Positions 23,351 to 33,760 are shown, counted from the stretch's first letter. The stretch: 64,000 bases of DNA from Pteria penguin (GCA_035048485.1 CM068584.1:56483739-56547738), one strand, 5' to 3'. The notes: generated by a model not told the origin, from the sequence alone. Program-made: numbers and translations.

Positions 23351-24340
23351 GGTAATTTATTTATTTGAAATTAAGTTTTGAAGTCTTGATAACTTTTGAC
23401 AGAACACCAATGTTATCGCCAACATACATACATACATGCATGTAATCTGTAAGAGGCATGTGACTCTCAAAAACGTAAAAAAAGATATTCGGCTCAAGGA
23501 AGTCCTCCTACCCTCTCCCCCACTATAAAAATCAAATAGCTGCTCCTGTTTCTTCAGATTTGGCTGCTAGCTGCATACAAAGACAAAAAGAATGAATTAG
23601 AATGATCTAGATAGAGGGATGTGTTAGGAATTGTTGCTGTTTTTATTTCAATTCTTCATTAGCCTCATGAAAAACATGAAAGAAAACTAGTTAGTAGATA
23701 ATCACTGTTTATTTATTGAAAGTTAAGTAAGATAATTCTAATATATTTCACATTGCCGATAATGAAAGGTTCATCGTGAATTTAAACCACGCTGGGAGAT
23801 TTTGTTCATCCTTTTTATGATAAGAACTGTTATAGTGAAATAATTGTTTCAATATTTCACTTTTTTATATTTCTGTAAAACTTAAAAAAAAAAAACAGGG
23901 GGAAGGGGGGGGGGGGGGGGGGTATTCACATTTTTCTACTTTATCTTCAGAACTGTGCGCATGATTTAGATGAATTTGGTAGGACTAAAGTACTAATGAT
24001 CCTCTACTAATTTACTGTTTTGTCCAGATCTCTTAACAGATGACGCCACTTAAAGCAAAATTAGGTCACGAAATTATACCCTCATTTGACAAAATTGTTC
24101 ACATCTCAAGCTTACCAAGACAAATAGATGCATCAAAATCATAATAATAATTTGTGAAGAACAAGTTCTTTTTCAAAACGGATTAGGAAAAATATGCGAA
24201 GATGCAAGTAAATTTGTATATTTTTATTTACTTCCATTTTGTTTTTCAAAGTAAAGTAATTTCTAACAAAACAAAACTCTATTGTGAAATGTAGCTCAGG
24301 TGAGCGATGTGACACATGGGCCTCTTGTTTCAATGATCAT
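23351..24340. other. 3' flank of the coiled-coil gene; repeats, no gene
   Basis: Contains a poly-A/poly-G tract at 23884-23921 heading a copy (23880-24125) of the repeat also seen at 10.69-10.98 kb. No coding sequence was recognised. Confidence 0.5.
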
Positions 24341-24890
24341 CAGAGTCTATATTTACAGTCTGGCCTTTTCCTCCTCGTGATACTCATCATAGAATTCATT
24401 CATTTTAAATCAAATGCTAGACATTCATAAAATGTTTGTCAAGCCAAGAAGGAGATTCTTTTGAGGCACATGGTATTTTCTCCAATCCAAGTGGTCCATC
24501 GATGTTCACTTAGGTAGATTAATATCAATGTCATATTCATGTGTAACCAGTTACATGCAATTTCTTAATTTTTTCGGTTTTTCTTATCTTACTAAATAAT
24601 ATTCTTCACTCTTTTTAGATTACTTAAACTGGACCCAAGATCATCTCAACCTTTGACACCAAATCTTACAACTTTGCCCAATCTTATCAGTAGAAGGTCG
24701 AAAGCATCTTTTCAACGAAGGATCAGCACTCTCGGAACAAAAATAATGGAAAACTCGCAGGGAATTTGTGAAACTGAAAGACAGACGTTTTTGGAAAAAT
24801 CATTATGCTTGGAAAAATGAAAAATAACAAACTTCAGAAAGAAGATGAAATACAAGATTCAAGAACACAATTAGAAAAATTGCTGGGAAG
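24340..24890 (+). pseudogene. Decayed duplicate of the coiled-coil terminal exon
   Basis: 24340-24600 matches the intron before the terminal exon (compare 22500-22700: TCTGGCCTTTTCCTCCTCGTG, CTAGACATTCATAAAATGTTT). From 24619, after an acceptor-like TTTTTAG, the exon itself is recognisable (AATCTTACAACTTTGCCC). It has a stop in the original frame within the first codons and several deletions. It is cut off at 24890 by the Ginger-type transposon. The duplication therefore predates that insertion. Confidence 0.75.
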
Positions 24891-24894
24891 CCGG
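24891..24894. repeat. Target site duplication CCGG, left copy
   Basis: CCGG directly before the left TGTTATAG terminus; matched by CCGG at 32368-32371 directly after the right terminus. Confidence 0.8.
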
Positions 24895-25135
24895 TGTTAT
24901 AGAGTGACGCTTCCCCCATAGCCAGACTTCCCCCCGGAAGTCTCACTCTATGAGGCTTCCCCCCTAGGGGGAAGTCTCACTCTAGAGCCAGGCTTCCCCC
25001 TTGCGTATTTTAGAGTGAGGCTTCCCCCCTAGGGGGAAGTCTCACTCTAGAGCCAGGCTTCCCCCTTGCGTATTAATTATCCAAGGGAGGAAGCCTCACT
25101 CTAGCCAGGCCAGGCTGCTCCCTTGTATGTTATAG
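24895..25135 (+). repeat. Left terminal inverted repeat of the Ginger-type element
   Basis: About 240 nt made of repeated modules: CTTCCCCCCTAGGGGGAAG (an internal palindrome), TCTCACTCTAGAGCCAGGCT and CTTCCCCCTTGCGTATT, each at least twice. The mate at 32185-32367 uses the same modules in inverted orientation with G-run expansions. Confidence 0.8.
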
Positions 25136-26324
25136 AATGTCCCATTTTAGTAGTAGTAATGAAATCTTCTCCTAGCGCTTTTGTTGAAATGTGTTGAAAC
25201 TATCGGAACGATTTACCTCTGTACGTCCGTTGGTCCTATATTTGTACATGTATGGTGATACGTTCATGACAGCTTGTAAGATAGATACTGAACCATTCAG
25301 CCCGGGATTTACCTGATTTTTATTAGTCAGGTGATATTAATTTAAAAGAGAAATCAAATATAAAGTTCATATTGGACATAAAATAGCGAAAAGGCATATT
25401 TGAAAATACGAAAATCAGCATTAATTCTGACCTACATATATGCATGCACTTCACGTGTCGTAGGGATTGAGAAAATAAGACGGATTGCGAAGCAAAAATG
25501 GTCTGTGAAATGACAATGACCGTCGGGTTATCTGCCTTTTTGACAGCATGTTTGTCTTTTTTTTTTCTAAAAAATTTCTGTTAATTTAAACGATATCTTT
25601 AAAAACTAAAATTTGTTATGATTATTTTTAAGGACTTTTTAAAAGGAAATTAAACATTTATTCCAAAAGATGCATGGAGGTGGGCGGTTTACTGGTTTCA
25701 GTATGTCTGTCTGTCTGTCCGTCCGAATTTATGTCCGTTGCATGGTATCTCTTTCATCTTTTGAGCTATCATATGATGATGCTTCATACATATGCTGCTC
25801 ATGACCAGAAGATGACCATATCAATTTCAAGATGTAAAGGTAAAAGTTCAAGGTCAAATTTACAATTGGTTTGTCAAAATGGTTTCTCAGTGATGTCTCT
25901 TAACTTTTGAACTATGATAGTGATACTTCAAATATATGTTTCTAATGACCTGAGGATGACCCCTATCAATTTTGAGATGAAAAGATCAAAGGTCATGGAG
26001 ATCAAATTCGCAATTTCTTCGCTTCTTAGCACCATTTCTTCGCTTTTTCGCATTATTTCTTCATATCATTTGTTTGCCAGGTGACACAGCTTCTTCGTAT
26101 CGTTGCTTCGCTTCTTCACGTCCACACATTGTATGTCAAAGAAGCGATGTCTCTTAAGGAACAACGTAGAAAAATGGCACTTGTTGCAAGATGATCCGTA
26201 AAATGTCAAATCACGAAAAATAATTCTTCAAATGAAAAGATTTTAACAACATTTGGTATGATAGATTGAGGATTTGTACAGACAAAGATAACATCGGACA
26301 CTTCTCCATAAATGTTCCCGCGGA
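25136..26324. other. Non-coding interior of the Ginger-type element
   Basis: 25680-26000 begins with a TCTG/TCCG simple repeat (GTCTGTCTGTCTGTCCGTCC) followed by a diverged repeat (GATGACC..TCAATTTC twice), resembling a common non-coding bivalve repeat also seen at 29750-30240. No gene was recognised. Confidence 0.5.
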
Positions 26325-26600
26325 AGGTTTGACTTGAGTGTTATTATACCGTTTTCCTGATGTTATGTGGTTGTGACACTTTCTATGCAGTGGTTGTTCA
26401 CATTCATGTGTATATACAGTTTTGGATTATATTTGTTTCGTCTGTATGTAAGGGCATTCACTGCGGCTGTAGCTAGCCAAACAGGAGACGCTCACTCTTC
26501 CGGGGCACCTGGTCTCACCTCTGAATTTCAGGGGTCCGTGAATGTCCACTGTGGTACATTGTTGTTCGTGCCATAGTCATGTGACACCAGTTACTCTCGT
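26325..26600 (-). repeat. Dispersed repeat family A, left inner inverted copy
   Basis: Shares TTTGACTTGAG, AAGGGCATTC, GCTAGCC, CACCTCTGA and GTCCACTGTGGTACATTGTTG with the reverse complement of 30685-30955. The two copies closely bracket the transposase coding block. Confidence 0.7.
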
Positions 26601-26671
26601 ATTTTGCTATAAAAATTACTTTTACGTGAATAATACCGTTTCGAATGAGCTAACAGAGAAATAAAGGTCTT

Positions 26672-26767
26672 TGTGTTACACTAACATTTAAAATGTTTTA
26701 ACATTATTATAACAATTTAATAATGTTTAAACATTTTATTAACTGTTTTAAATATTAGTGTGACATT
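26672..26767. repeat. AT-rich imperfect inverted repeat
   Basis: GTTACACTAACATTTAAAA on the left pairs with TTTTAAATATTAGTGTGAC on the right, with the arms continuing imperfectly through runs of ACATTATT/AATAATGT. It could be a small foldback insertion in the 5' region of the transposase. Confidence 0.5.
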
Positions 26768-26896
26768 TGCACTATCACCATCGCTATTTTATCATTTCCG
26801 GAACTTTACGTCCGAATCACTTTACGGTTTACTTTACATTCTTATATATCCTGTATAAAGAAAAGCGTGCGTTAGAATTAGAAATACAAATGATGT

Positions 26897-27328
26897 ATGA
26901 TGAATATTACAAAAGTAGCTATAGAAAGACAATATGGTAATTCAACGAATAAAACAAATCTTTTGCAGAAAGAACAAAAAGGAACCCACAATTTTGATGA
27001 ATCGATCAACAAATGCGGTCTTTTATTTCTAACTGCATTACAGTACAGTGAAATATATGAACTTCCAAAACTTCACATTTGTGATATTTTGCTACAGTGT
27101 TTGGAAGATGCTCTAACAAAACTTTCAGTTTCAAATGACCTTAGCGATATTTTATTCAAAATAAGTGAAAGTGTTGACAATGAATTGGGAAAGTTCAATG
27201 TTGGTGAAATATTCATACCATTAGCTTATTTCAAATTTGATTGGGAACTGAGATGTACTTTTGGACTCCCAAATTATAGTGATAATCTGGACGATCATCA
27301 TTTCGAAGCCGAAACAGATACCAAATAA
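26897..27328 (+). CDS. Hypothetical 143-residue ORF before the integrase
   Basis: I do not recognise this protein. It begins MMNITKVAIERQYG and has a hydrophobic middle (CGLLFLTALQYSEIYELPKL) and an acidic end (NLDDHHFEAETDTK). It stops 5 nt before the integrase ATG, in a different frame. It may be an N-terminal piece of the original transposase polyprotein separated by a frame change, or an independent small ORF of the element. Confidence 0.4.
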   Translation: MMNITKVAIERQYGNSTNKTNLLQKEQKGTHNFDESINKCGLLFLTALQYSEIYELPKLHICDILLQCLEDALTKLSVSNDLSDILFKISESVDNELGKFNVGEIFIPLAYFKFDWELRCTFGLPNYSDNLDDHHFEAETDTK

Positions 27329-27333
27329 GCACA

Positions 27334-28254
27334 ATGGTTGAGGATCAATGGCATAGGCACATTCTTCAATACTTATCGTCATCTTCTTATCCACCATATT
27401 TTACAAAAAATGACAAGCGAAAGTTGCGAGCCCGCGCCAAACGATATACTTCGCATAATGGAAAATTATTTTGGAAGAACAATAGTGGAGACTTGCGCGA
27501 AGTTGTATATACTGAAAAAGCACGTCAAAATCTCTTAAAATCTTATCACGATAATAGAAGCCACATGGGAAGAGAACGAACATACCAAATACTATCTAAG
27601 ACTTTCTATTGGAAGAATATGTTTTCTGACGTCACTTCCTACGTAGCATCTTGCGACAAGTGCCAGTATACTTCAAAATTCATAAAAGGTAACGAGGAAC
27701 TACATCCGATTCCCATTGTATCACCTTGGTACCACATAGGAATAGATCTTGTGAAAATGCCAAAATCACAGATGGGTAATTGCTACATCTTAAGTGTGGT
27801 TGATTATTTTTCGAAGTGGCCGGAGGCAGTAGCCATCGAAAATAAATCATCGGAAATAGTGGCAAAAGCATTGCTAAAGATCTTTCTGCGAATGGGGTTT
27901 CCTGCGGTAATTAGCAGTGACCAAGGACGGGAATTCGTCAATAGTACAATGGAAATCTTGAGAGAAAGCACAGGTATCCTTCATCGCATTTCATCTGCGT
28001 ATCATCCGCAAACCAACGGGTTAACTGAGAGATTCAACAGAACTCTCCAGGACATGTTGATAAAAGCAACATCTGCAAACCAGGATGACTGGGACTTGTT
28101 TTTAGATGAGATTCTTTTCTCCTATAGAGTAGGAATACAGAAAGCATCCAAGCAGTCTCCTTTTGATGTCATGTTTGCCAGATCGCCGGTTCATGACTTT
28201 GACAGTCGTATACAACTGGCATATTCAGATCAAGATATCGTAGACAGTCAATGA
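27334..28254 (+). CDS. Gypsy-like integrase, transposase core of the Ginger-type element
   Basis: This 306-residue open segment carries out DNA strand transfer in its family. It has an N-terminal SYPPYFTKNDKRKLRARAKR block typical of Ginger-type and K02A2.6-like integrases, then an H2C2 zinc finger (H72, H77, C107, C110). The catalytic core follows with D138 (HIGIDLV), D196 (SSDQGREF) and E232 (NGLTERFN), 35 residues apart, so the DD35E triad is intact. It ends abruptly at 28254, where the frame changes into the GPY/F region. The start at 27334 is the first ATG in frame and may not be the original one. Confidence 0.85.
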   Translation: MVEDQWHRHILQYLSSSSYPPYFTKNDKRKLRARAKRYTSHNGKLFWKNNSGDLREVVYTEKARQNLLKSYHDNRSHMGRERTYQILSKTFYWKNMFSDVTSYVASCDKCQYTSKFIKGNEELHPIPIVSPWYHIGIDLVKMPKSQMGNCYILSVVDYFSKWPEAVAIENKSSEIVAKALLKIFLRMGFPAVISSDQGREFVNSTMEILRESTGILHRISSAYHPQTNGLTERFNRTLQDMLIKATSANQDDWDLFLDEILFSYRVGIQKASKQSPFDVMFARSPVHDFDSRIQLAYSDQDIVDSQ

Positions 28255-29501
28255 AATGCGCCGTCTAAGGGAGGAAATTGAGACTAATGTGAAAACTAAC
28301 GTCAGTAAATCACAAAGTGAGCAGATCAAATGTAGTAAACCTCGCATCAAAGAGTTGGGAATCAAGGTTGGTTCAAAAGTTCTTAGATACAACACTAGGA
28401 AAGCATCCAGAAAAGGATAAAAAATGGAAACCCGTTGGCTAGGTCCCTATACTGTAACACATTTAACTAAAAAAAAGTGTTGCAACCCTACAAAATCTAC
28501 ACGATGAAAAAACTCTTAAAGTTAAGTATAATGTCAAGCAGCTTAAACCTTTTCAAGAACGCATTCACGAAAACGAAGGAAACTTGGCAAGGAAGGACCA
28601 CAAGAGAGACAAGGGAAAGATGCAGGAAGAAAATAGTTTGGAAGAGATGAGCAAAGAGAAGATATGTGATGATGTGACCGAGGGAAAGAGAGATGAAGAT
28701 ATGACACAGGGGAAGAAGGAAGAAGATATGACTGAGGGAAAGAGAGATGAAGATGTTACCAAGAATAGAGGTGATGATATGACCAAGGGGAAGAGAGGCG
28801 AAGATAGTACAGAGGGGAAGAAAGGTGATGACATGACAGAGGAGAGGAAAGGTGAGGGAAATGACCGGGAAAAGAAAGATGAAGGTATGGCTGAGAGGGC
28901 AAGAGACGATTTAAAAGATCTGGAAAGGAAAGAGACAAATGATGAAGGGAACTGCTGTAAAATCAATGATTGCTTTATTGAAAAATTATCAGAGGCGCCA
29001 AACAAGATTTTTAGTTCAGTTGATGCCACATGGCAAAGGCAGTTTAAACCAATGTTTAGAATAAGAAAATACCATAAGCTTGTCCACAAGGAGTTAACTA
29101 TCCCGAAAAACATCGAGAAAATGAAAGGCGATGGAAATTGCTTTTTCCGATCTTTGAGCTATGCCATTACAGGATCACAGAGTTCGCATGGGCAAATAAG
29201 AAATGCAGTCATTTCGTTTATGACCACCAATTCGAATCGCATCGAAAATCATTTTGGCGATTCTTACCTTGATGATTCAAATATGGAGGAATTAGGGACA
29301 TGGGCCACCGAAGCTGAAATTCTATCTTCTGCTGCCTATTTGAATACGGATATCTATATCTATACCAAAGCCGGGGAGATTATGAAATGGCTTAATTATC
29401 CGTCTAAGATGCTTAACCCAAGTGCTAGTTTTACTGAAAAGAATATTTATATTTGCAATCTGTGTGGAAACCATTTCGACATAGTAAAAGATGTTCAGTG
29501 A
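28255..29501 (+). pseudogene. Ginger transposase C-terminal part: GPY/F region and OTU protease
   Basis: Continuation of the integrase after a frame change. At about 28255-28480 a GPY/F-type segment (RWLGPYTVTHLTKK, later KVKYNVKQLKPF) is split by a stop and another frame change in an A run. From about 28482 one frame is open to the stop at 29501. It has a charged linker of degenerate repeats (EDMTEGKRD-like) and then an OTU-family cysteine protease domain: GDGNCFFRSL with nucleophile C186 and D183, WATEAEIL, and the expected histidine in GNHFDIV (H297), numbered from codon 28584. OTU enzymes remove ubiquitin or related modifiers. The codon at 28584 is TTG, so it is not a real start. The OTU domain itself looks intact. 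Confidence 0.8.
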
Positions 29502-30684
29502 AATGTCACATTCATGGCTTATTGAGCAGAAAATAATGTGCACCGTATTATTTTTCTTGCTATTGTTAAATTGTTACGGTAATTAACAATGATTGAACGG
29601 TTCTTGCAGGATGTTGGCTTGACATATTTCATATTTGCAATTCGCGTTTGTCGTTATTTCAAGTTTACAATTAAGCATCAAAAACATAATGTACCTCGTA
29701 TCATTACGCTATCGTAATTGAAGATTCGAGAAGTATCTAGTTTTTGGCCTGTCTGTTGGTCTGTCTGTGACAAAACTGTTTAACATTGGCAATAACTTTT
29801 GAATGATAAAAGATGGGCTTTAATTAAAGTTAATACATGTATTTCACATGTGTATTCCTTGTGACATGACATTTTAGAAGGGTACCAAAACATTTGACCT
29901 TGCGACTCTGACGTCGTACTTTGACCTACTACTTTTGAACAACTTGAATCTAGGTTGTAGTTTTTGAATGGCTATTGATTATATAATGATAGGGATATTT
30001 CATATATGTATCCTTTGTGACAAACGTTTTAGTGTTGGTAACTTAACTTTGATCGTGTGACCTTGACTTCGGAGTATGACATTTACATCAAATCAACTTA
30101 AACCTTCTCTATAAATTTTGAGTAGTAAGTTATGTGGCTGTAATATATCACATGTGAATCTTCATTTTCAGTCCTTTTAGTTGGTACTAGGACTTTGTAA
30201 CCTTCACCTCTTTGTTATGCCTTCTTTAGAATAACGACATGTTTATTGAAAAATACCAAAGAGGATATTCGTGTTTCACAAAACAAAAATACGTATGTCT
30301 TATTGCTATAGTTATTTGTTACATTGTTTCGTATCACATTTAGATGTGAGTTTGAAGAAATTTAGACTTGACAATGGATGTTATATATTACATGCTTAAA
30401 GTTCGTGTTCGTGGTTAAGCTTCGAGTTAATTACTTTTCATCAATTTTCTTCATTCCTGTTCACTGAAAAAATAAACTAACATTTCATAGCACTTTCTTT
30501 TTGTGAGAGATTCTTATAGTGACACTAAGATGATGTTTAAAACAATAGAATTGTTTAAACTCGATGGCAAAGAGTTATAAGTATTATCTCTAGATCAGCA
30601 AGGAAGCAATTTCCAGCTAGCAAATAGGGCACTGTCGCGCAAACTGAACAATTCACAAGGTAAAACACGGAGGTAACTGAAGTC
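29502..30684. other. Non-coding interior of the Ginger-type element
   Basis: 29740-30240 resembles a widespread bivalve non-coding repeat (GTCTGTCTGTGACAAAACTG, AACATTGGCAATAACTTTTG, repeated TTTGACCTT..GAC blocks). No coding sequence was recognised. Confidence 0.5.
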
Positions 30685-30955
30685 TTGTTACTATGGCACC
30701 AACAACAATGTACCACAGTGGACATTCATGGACCGCTGATAATCAGAGGTGAGACAAGGTGCCCGATGGGAGTAAGCGTCCTCTGTTAGGCTAGCCAAAC
30801 CCGTCACGAATGTCCTTAAATACAAACGAAACAATTAAGCAGAAAATGTACATAGAATTAATGTGAACAAATACTATATACTGAAAGTGTCATTGTCACA
30901 TTACGCCATAAAAAGGTATAATAAGACTCAAGTCAAACCCTTGGCTGTTAACTTG
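30685..30955 (+). repeat. Dispersed repeat family A, right inner inverted copy
   Basis: CAATGTACCACAGTGGACATT, GAGGTGAGACAAGGTGCCCG and GGCTAGCCAAACC read as the reverse complement of 26325-26600. Same orientation as the copy at 11.4-11.6 kb. Confidence 0.7.
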
Positions 30956-32184
30956 TTTACGAACTCAGGCCTGTAAAGGGAATAAGTGTGACAAATAATG
31001 TCAAAAATACAAGTACAAAGTACATTAGACTCGGAGGTCGAGACATACAACAACAGGAACCAATGAGTATCCCATGCCGACATAGGACGGTCATTTACTC
31101 AGTATGGATTTATTGAATAAATATAGGTTGCACATGCCTATATAAGTTGTATAATGTGTAATATTATGGAAAAGACCTTGTCTTTTGTCCTCAATCAGTA
31201 GGGGCCATCTACTCTCTGAGATATATCAGCCTAACAAGTAGGAAGTCTGTGAAAATTATCCTTAATTATTGGTTACACAAGCCTGTATATTACGTGCAGT
31301 ATTAACATGACTGACCTTTGACCGCAAAATCAATTGATGTATCTACTCTCTTAGGTGTATCCTTATCAAATATTAAGCTCCTTTGTCAAAGAGTTCTTCC
31401 AATAAAAGTCCTCGTGCAAAAGGAAATGAGCTTGACCTTTGACCATCTCACTTAAATATCAATAGGGTTTATATATCAGCCTACCAAGCATTAAATCTCT
31501 AGGTGATTATTCAAAAGTTGTCAATGTGCAATGTGTTTCCAAAGAAGCCATTACCTGAATATGTGACAGAGTCGAGGCGAAACATTTGGATGATGATCAA
31601 CCACAGGGCTCCCGTTTCAATCCACCCCCCCCCCCCTTAATAGTACTTCTATTATATAGTACAATTAAGGGTGATGGGTTGAAACGGGAGCCCCGTGGAT
31701 CAACAAAATAAAAGAGATGTAAATAGTCAAGACACCATTTGTGACTACCATACAGAAAACAGAGAGCACAAAAACCATTACATCGCCTCCTCTTCGCAGA
31801 AACTAATATGTACAGGATGTAATGTAAGAGTTTAATGTTAAGGTTTTAAGAATGAACAATATACAGTCCGATATACATACTATCGCCACTCATGGGAATC
31901 TAGAAGAGAGTGTTTAACTTTGGGTCCCCTAGGATTTGTAAAAAAATCCACTATTTTGCTACTCTATGCCTTATCGCATACACAAAAATGAAGGATCTAA
32001 AACCCCCGGGTCGGGTCCGACCCCTCTTGATAAAGTTCTGGGTTCGCGCATGTTCGTCAATTTAACCACAAATCATACCTATTTTTAAAAGAGGGCCATC
32101 CAATATAAAGTTGCTTCCTACGTAGCTGTGGTCATAGATCACGTTTGACGCCGAGTCCTTGGTTCATTTCTTAATCCAAACAGA
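30956..32184. other. Non-coding interior of the Ginger-type element
   Basis: Spacer with tandem-like CCTTTGACC...GATATATCAGCC..CAAG blocks at 31195-31500, plus the small hairpin MITE listed separately. No coding sequence. Confidence 0.5.
31595..31701. mobile_element. 107-bp hairpin MITE nested in the Ginger-type element
   Basis: The left end GATCAACCACAGGGCTCCCG pairs with the right end CGGGAGCCCCGTGGATC; the long arms also include GTTTCAA/TTGAAAC. A poly-C tract lies inside the left arm. It is younger than the host transposon. Confidence 0.65.
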
Positions 32185-32367
32185 AAGGGGAAGTCTCACT
32201 CGGGGGGGGGGGGGGGGAGTCTGGCTCTAAAGTGAGCCTTCCCCCGGGGGAAGTCCCACTCTAGAGCAAGGCTTCCAGGGGTTGGGGGGGGGGGGAAGTC
32301 TCGCTCTAGGGTGAGACTTCCGGGGGGGGGGGACGTCTGGCTATGGGGGAAGCGTCACTCTATAACA
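32185..32367 (-). repeat. Right terminal inverted repeat of the Ginger-type element
   Basis: Inverted mate of 24895-25135: the outer 33 nt are identical, then the same GGAAGTCTCRCTCTAG modules occur with runs of 10-13 G replacing shorter runs. The terminal A of ...CTATAACA at 32367 is followed by CCGG. Confidence 0.8.
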
Positions 32368-32371
32368 CCGG
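32368..32371. repeat. Target site duplication CCGG, right copy
   Basis: CCGG directly after the right terminus, matching 24891-24894. Confidence 0.8.
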
Positions 32372-32631
32372 TCTTCGAAACACTCAATGCCACATTTGAT
32401 CTAAATAATGGTGGTGTGACTACCGTCGACCATCAAATGGCTACAAACATTTTTATGGATGATGAGATTACGAATAGTCAAACAATCTGTATACCTGATT
32501 ATGAGACCATAATACCAGTTAAGAAAAGTCCTATCTATATATCAGATGAATCATCATCAAAATACTTATTTGATATACCTCAGATAAAAGAACAAACAAG
32601 TTCAGGAAGGCAAACAGAAGATTTAATGTAA
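32372..32631 (+). CDS. Exon-like open segment, gene unknown
   Basis: A plus-strand frame is open from the transposon junction to a TAA at 32631 (VFETLNATFDLNNGGVTT, then MDDEITNSQTICIPDYETII and SDESSSKYLFDIPQ). Codon use looks coding, and the composition is acidic and polar. Before the Ginger insertion this DNA was continuous with the decayed coiled-coil exon on the left, but I see no similarity to the intact paralogue's C terminus. It may be a terminal exon of the disrupted gene or chance. Confidence 0.35.
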
Positions 32632-33119
32632 AAAACCATCATCAAAAAATAAGGACTGTGGTCCCAAATAGGAATGTTTGAAGTAAGCAGCTAATAGAAA
32701 ATATATGTAAATAGAAACAATATATGTAAATTTCATTCTCACATCAAAGAAGAAAGAAACCTTTTACTGAGCTCATCTCTTATTTGATAATGTCAATATG
32801 CAAACGACTCTATTCCACAGTCCCTAATGTAACGTTTTTCATCAAAACTACACAATCAAACTTTTTTATTCATCTAATAATAACCAGTGATCATCATTTC
32901 TGATCAGCACCATTTCATTTAGCGTTTTGTTTTTTAAAGTAAACACTGTTCATAAAGTTAGTGGTAAAACTGCTTTTTGATTACACTCTTTGATATTCCG
33001 TTCGTTGCACCTTTTCTGTAGTCACTTATCAAAATAAAATACATCTTCGGTCGTAAGCCGATAAATTATTTAATGTATAGACCTGTAATATGAAAATTAA
33101 TGAATTAAAATTGAGGCTT
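32632..33119. other. No gene seen
   Basis: AT-rich spacer; nothing recognised. Confidence 0.4.
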
Positions 33120-33312
33120 TAAACTTGAAGCTAGTGAGATTCTAAGTTTGAGGCTATTGAAGTTTGGCACCAAGTATAGTAAGTATGCCGTGAGAGATAT
33201 TGAAGGAAATCCATACGTATTGGGACTGAGAGAGTTGGTGACGAAATCTTGTAAAGATACTTTGAAGGCCTTAAAGGAAATTTTACTCGACATTCAGAAC
33301 CTTTTTTAAAGG
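33120..33312 (+). pseudogene. Coding-like fragment, family unknown
   Basis: An open plus-strand frame reads KFGTKYSKYAVRDIEGNPYV, LGLRELVTKSCKDTLKALKE, ILLDIQNLF and then stop. It looks like genuine protein sequence. I do not recognise the family. No start codon or clear acceptor was identified. It sits 60 nt before a second coding-like fragment in another frame. Confidence 0.35.
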
Positions 33313-33334
33313 AAACTTTTATGTAATATCCGAA

Positions 33335-33583
33335 ATACAATACGCGATCGTGTTGCCACCGAGATGAATTTAATGAACCACTTGAATCTTACAGAACTGA
33401 AGTTCTACCTGAAATTGCACCAGATTGCGGAAATCTTCACGATGATGACAGATTCGGTATCACGCTTAAATAGTTTCTTTTGTGTACCACACAACAAAAG
33501 AGAAAGCCAACTTCAAAAACTCTACTTAGTCTGGTATAACTCGACTGATTCGCACATGCTGCAAGGCCTTCTCATATGGGGAT
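33335..33583 (+). pseudogene. Coding-like fragment with frame breaks, interrupted by a SINE
   Basis: One frame reads RDEFNEPLESYRTEVLPEIA, PDCGNLHDDDRFGITLK and then stop. A shifted frame continues into CCKAFSYGD, where the SINE at 33584 is inserted. The composition is protein-like, but frames are broken and I do not recognise the family. It was probably one coding region with 33771-33905 before the SINE arrived. Confidence 0.35.
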
Positions 33584-33760
33584 TTGGGGGCAGGCGTGGT
33601 GTAGTGGTTAAGCGCTTGGCTTGCGGCGCCGACGATCCGGGTTCGATTCCTGGGTTGCGCCACTATGTTTAAGAGGTTGGTAACCTCCTGCTTCCATGTC
33701 GCGATATAACTGAAATATTGTTGAAAGCGACGTAAAACACCAATCAACCAACCAACCAAC
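33584..33760 (+). repeat. tRNA-derived SINE with target site duplication
   Basis: The tRNA-like head has GTGGTTAAGCGCTTGGC at the A box and GGTTCGATTCC at the B box (near 33638). The body includes TTTAAGAGGTTGGTAACCTC and GATATAACTGAAATATTG, and the tail is (AACC)n. The flanks CATATGGGGAT at 33573-33583 and 33760-33770 are an 11-bp duplication. A 5'-truncated relative lies at 53105-53220. It is not a working tRNA gene. Confidence 0.85.

Larger units (their letters stand above)
24895..32367 (+). mobile_element. Complete Ginger-type DNA transposon, 7,473 bp
   Basis: The ends are inverted copies: the first 33 nt at 24895 are identical to the reverse complement from 32367 and begin TGTTATAGAGTGACGC. 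This fits the TGTNR terminus I recall for Ginger elements. The element is flanked by CCGG on both sides (24891-24894 and 32368-32371), a 4-bp target duplication. Inside is a gypsy-like DD35E integrase with H2C2 finger, GPY/F motif and OTU protease domain, the set described for Ginger1. The transposase is now broken by frame changes. Other repeats have inserted or lie within it (25.68-26.0, 26.3-26.6, 29.75-30.2, 30.69-30.95 and 31.6-31.7 kb). Confidence 0.85.

Noticed and set aside
25674..25910. 78-codon ORF starting with Cys/Ser repeats
   Set aside because: Translation of a TCTG simple repeat and a non-coding dispersed repeat.
28565..29113. 182-residue minus-strand ORF rich in Ser, Phe and Leu
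   Set aside because: It is the antisense shadow of the repetitive linker before the OTU domain.
33590..33662. Possible tRNA gene
   Set aside because: The head of a SINE with target duplication and (AACC)n tail; a second truncated copy exists.
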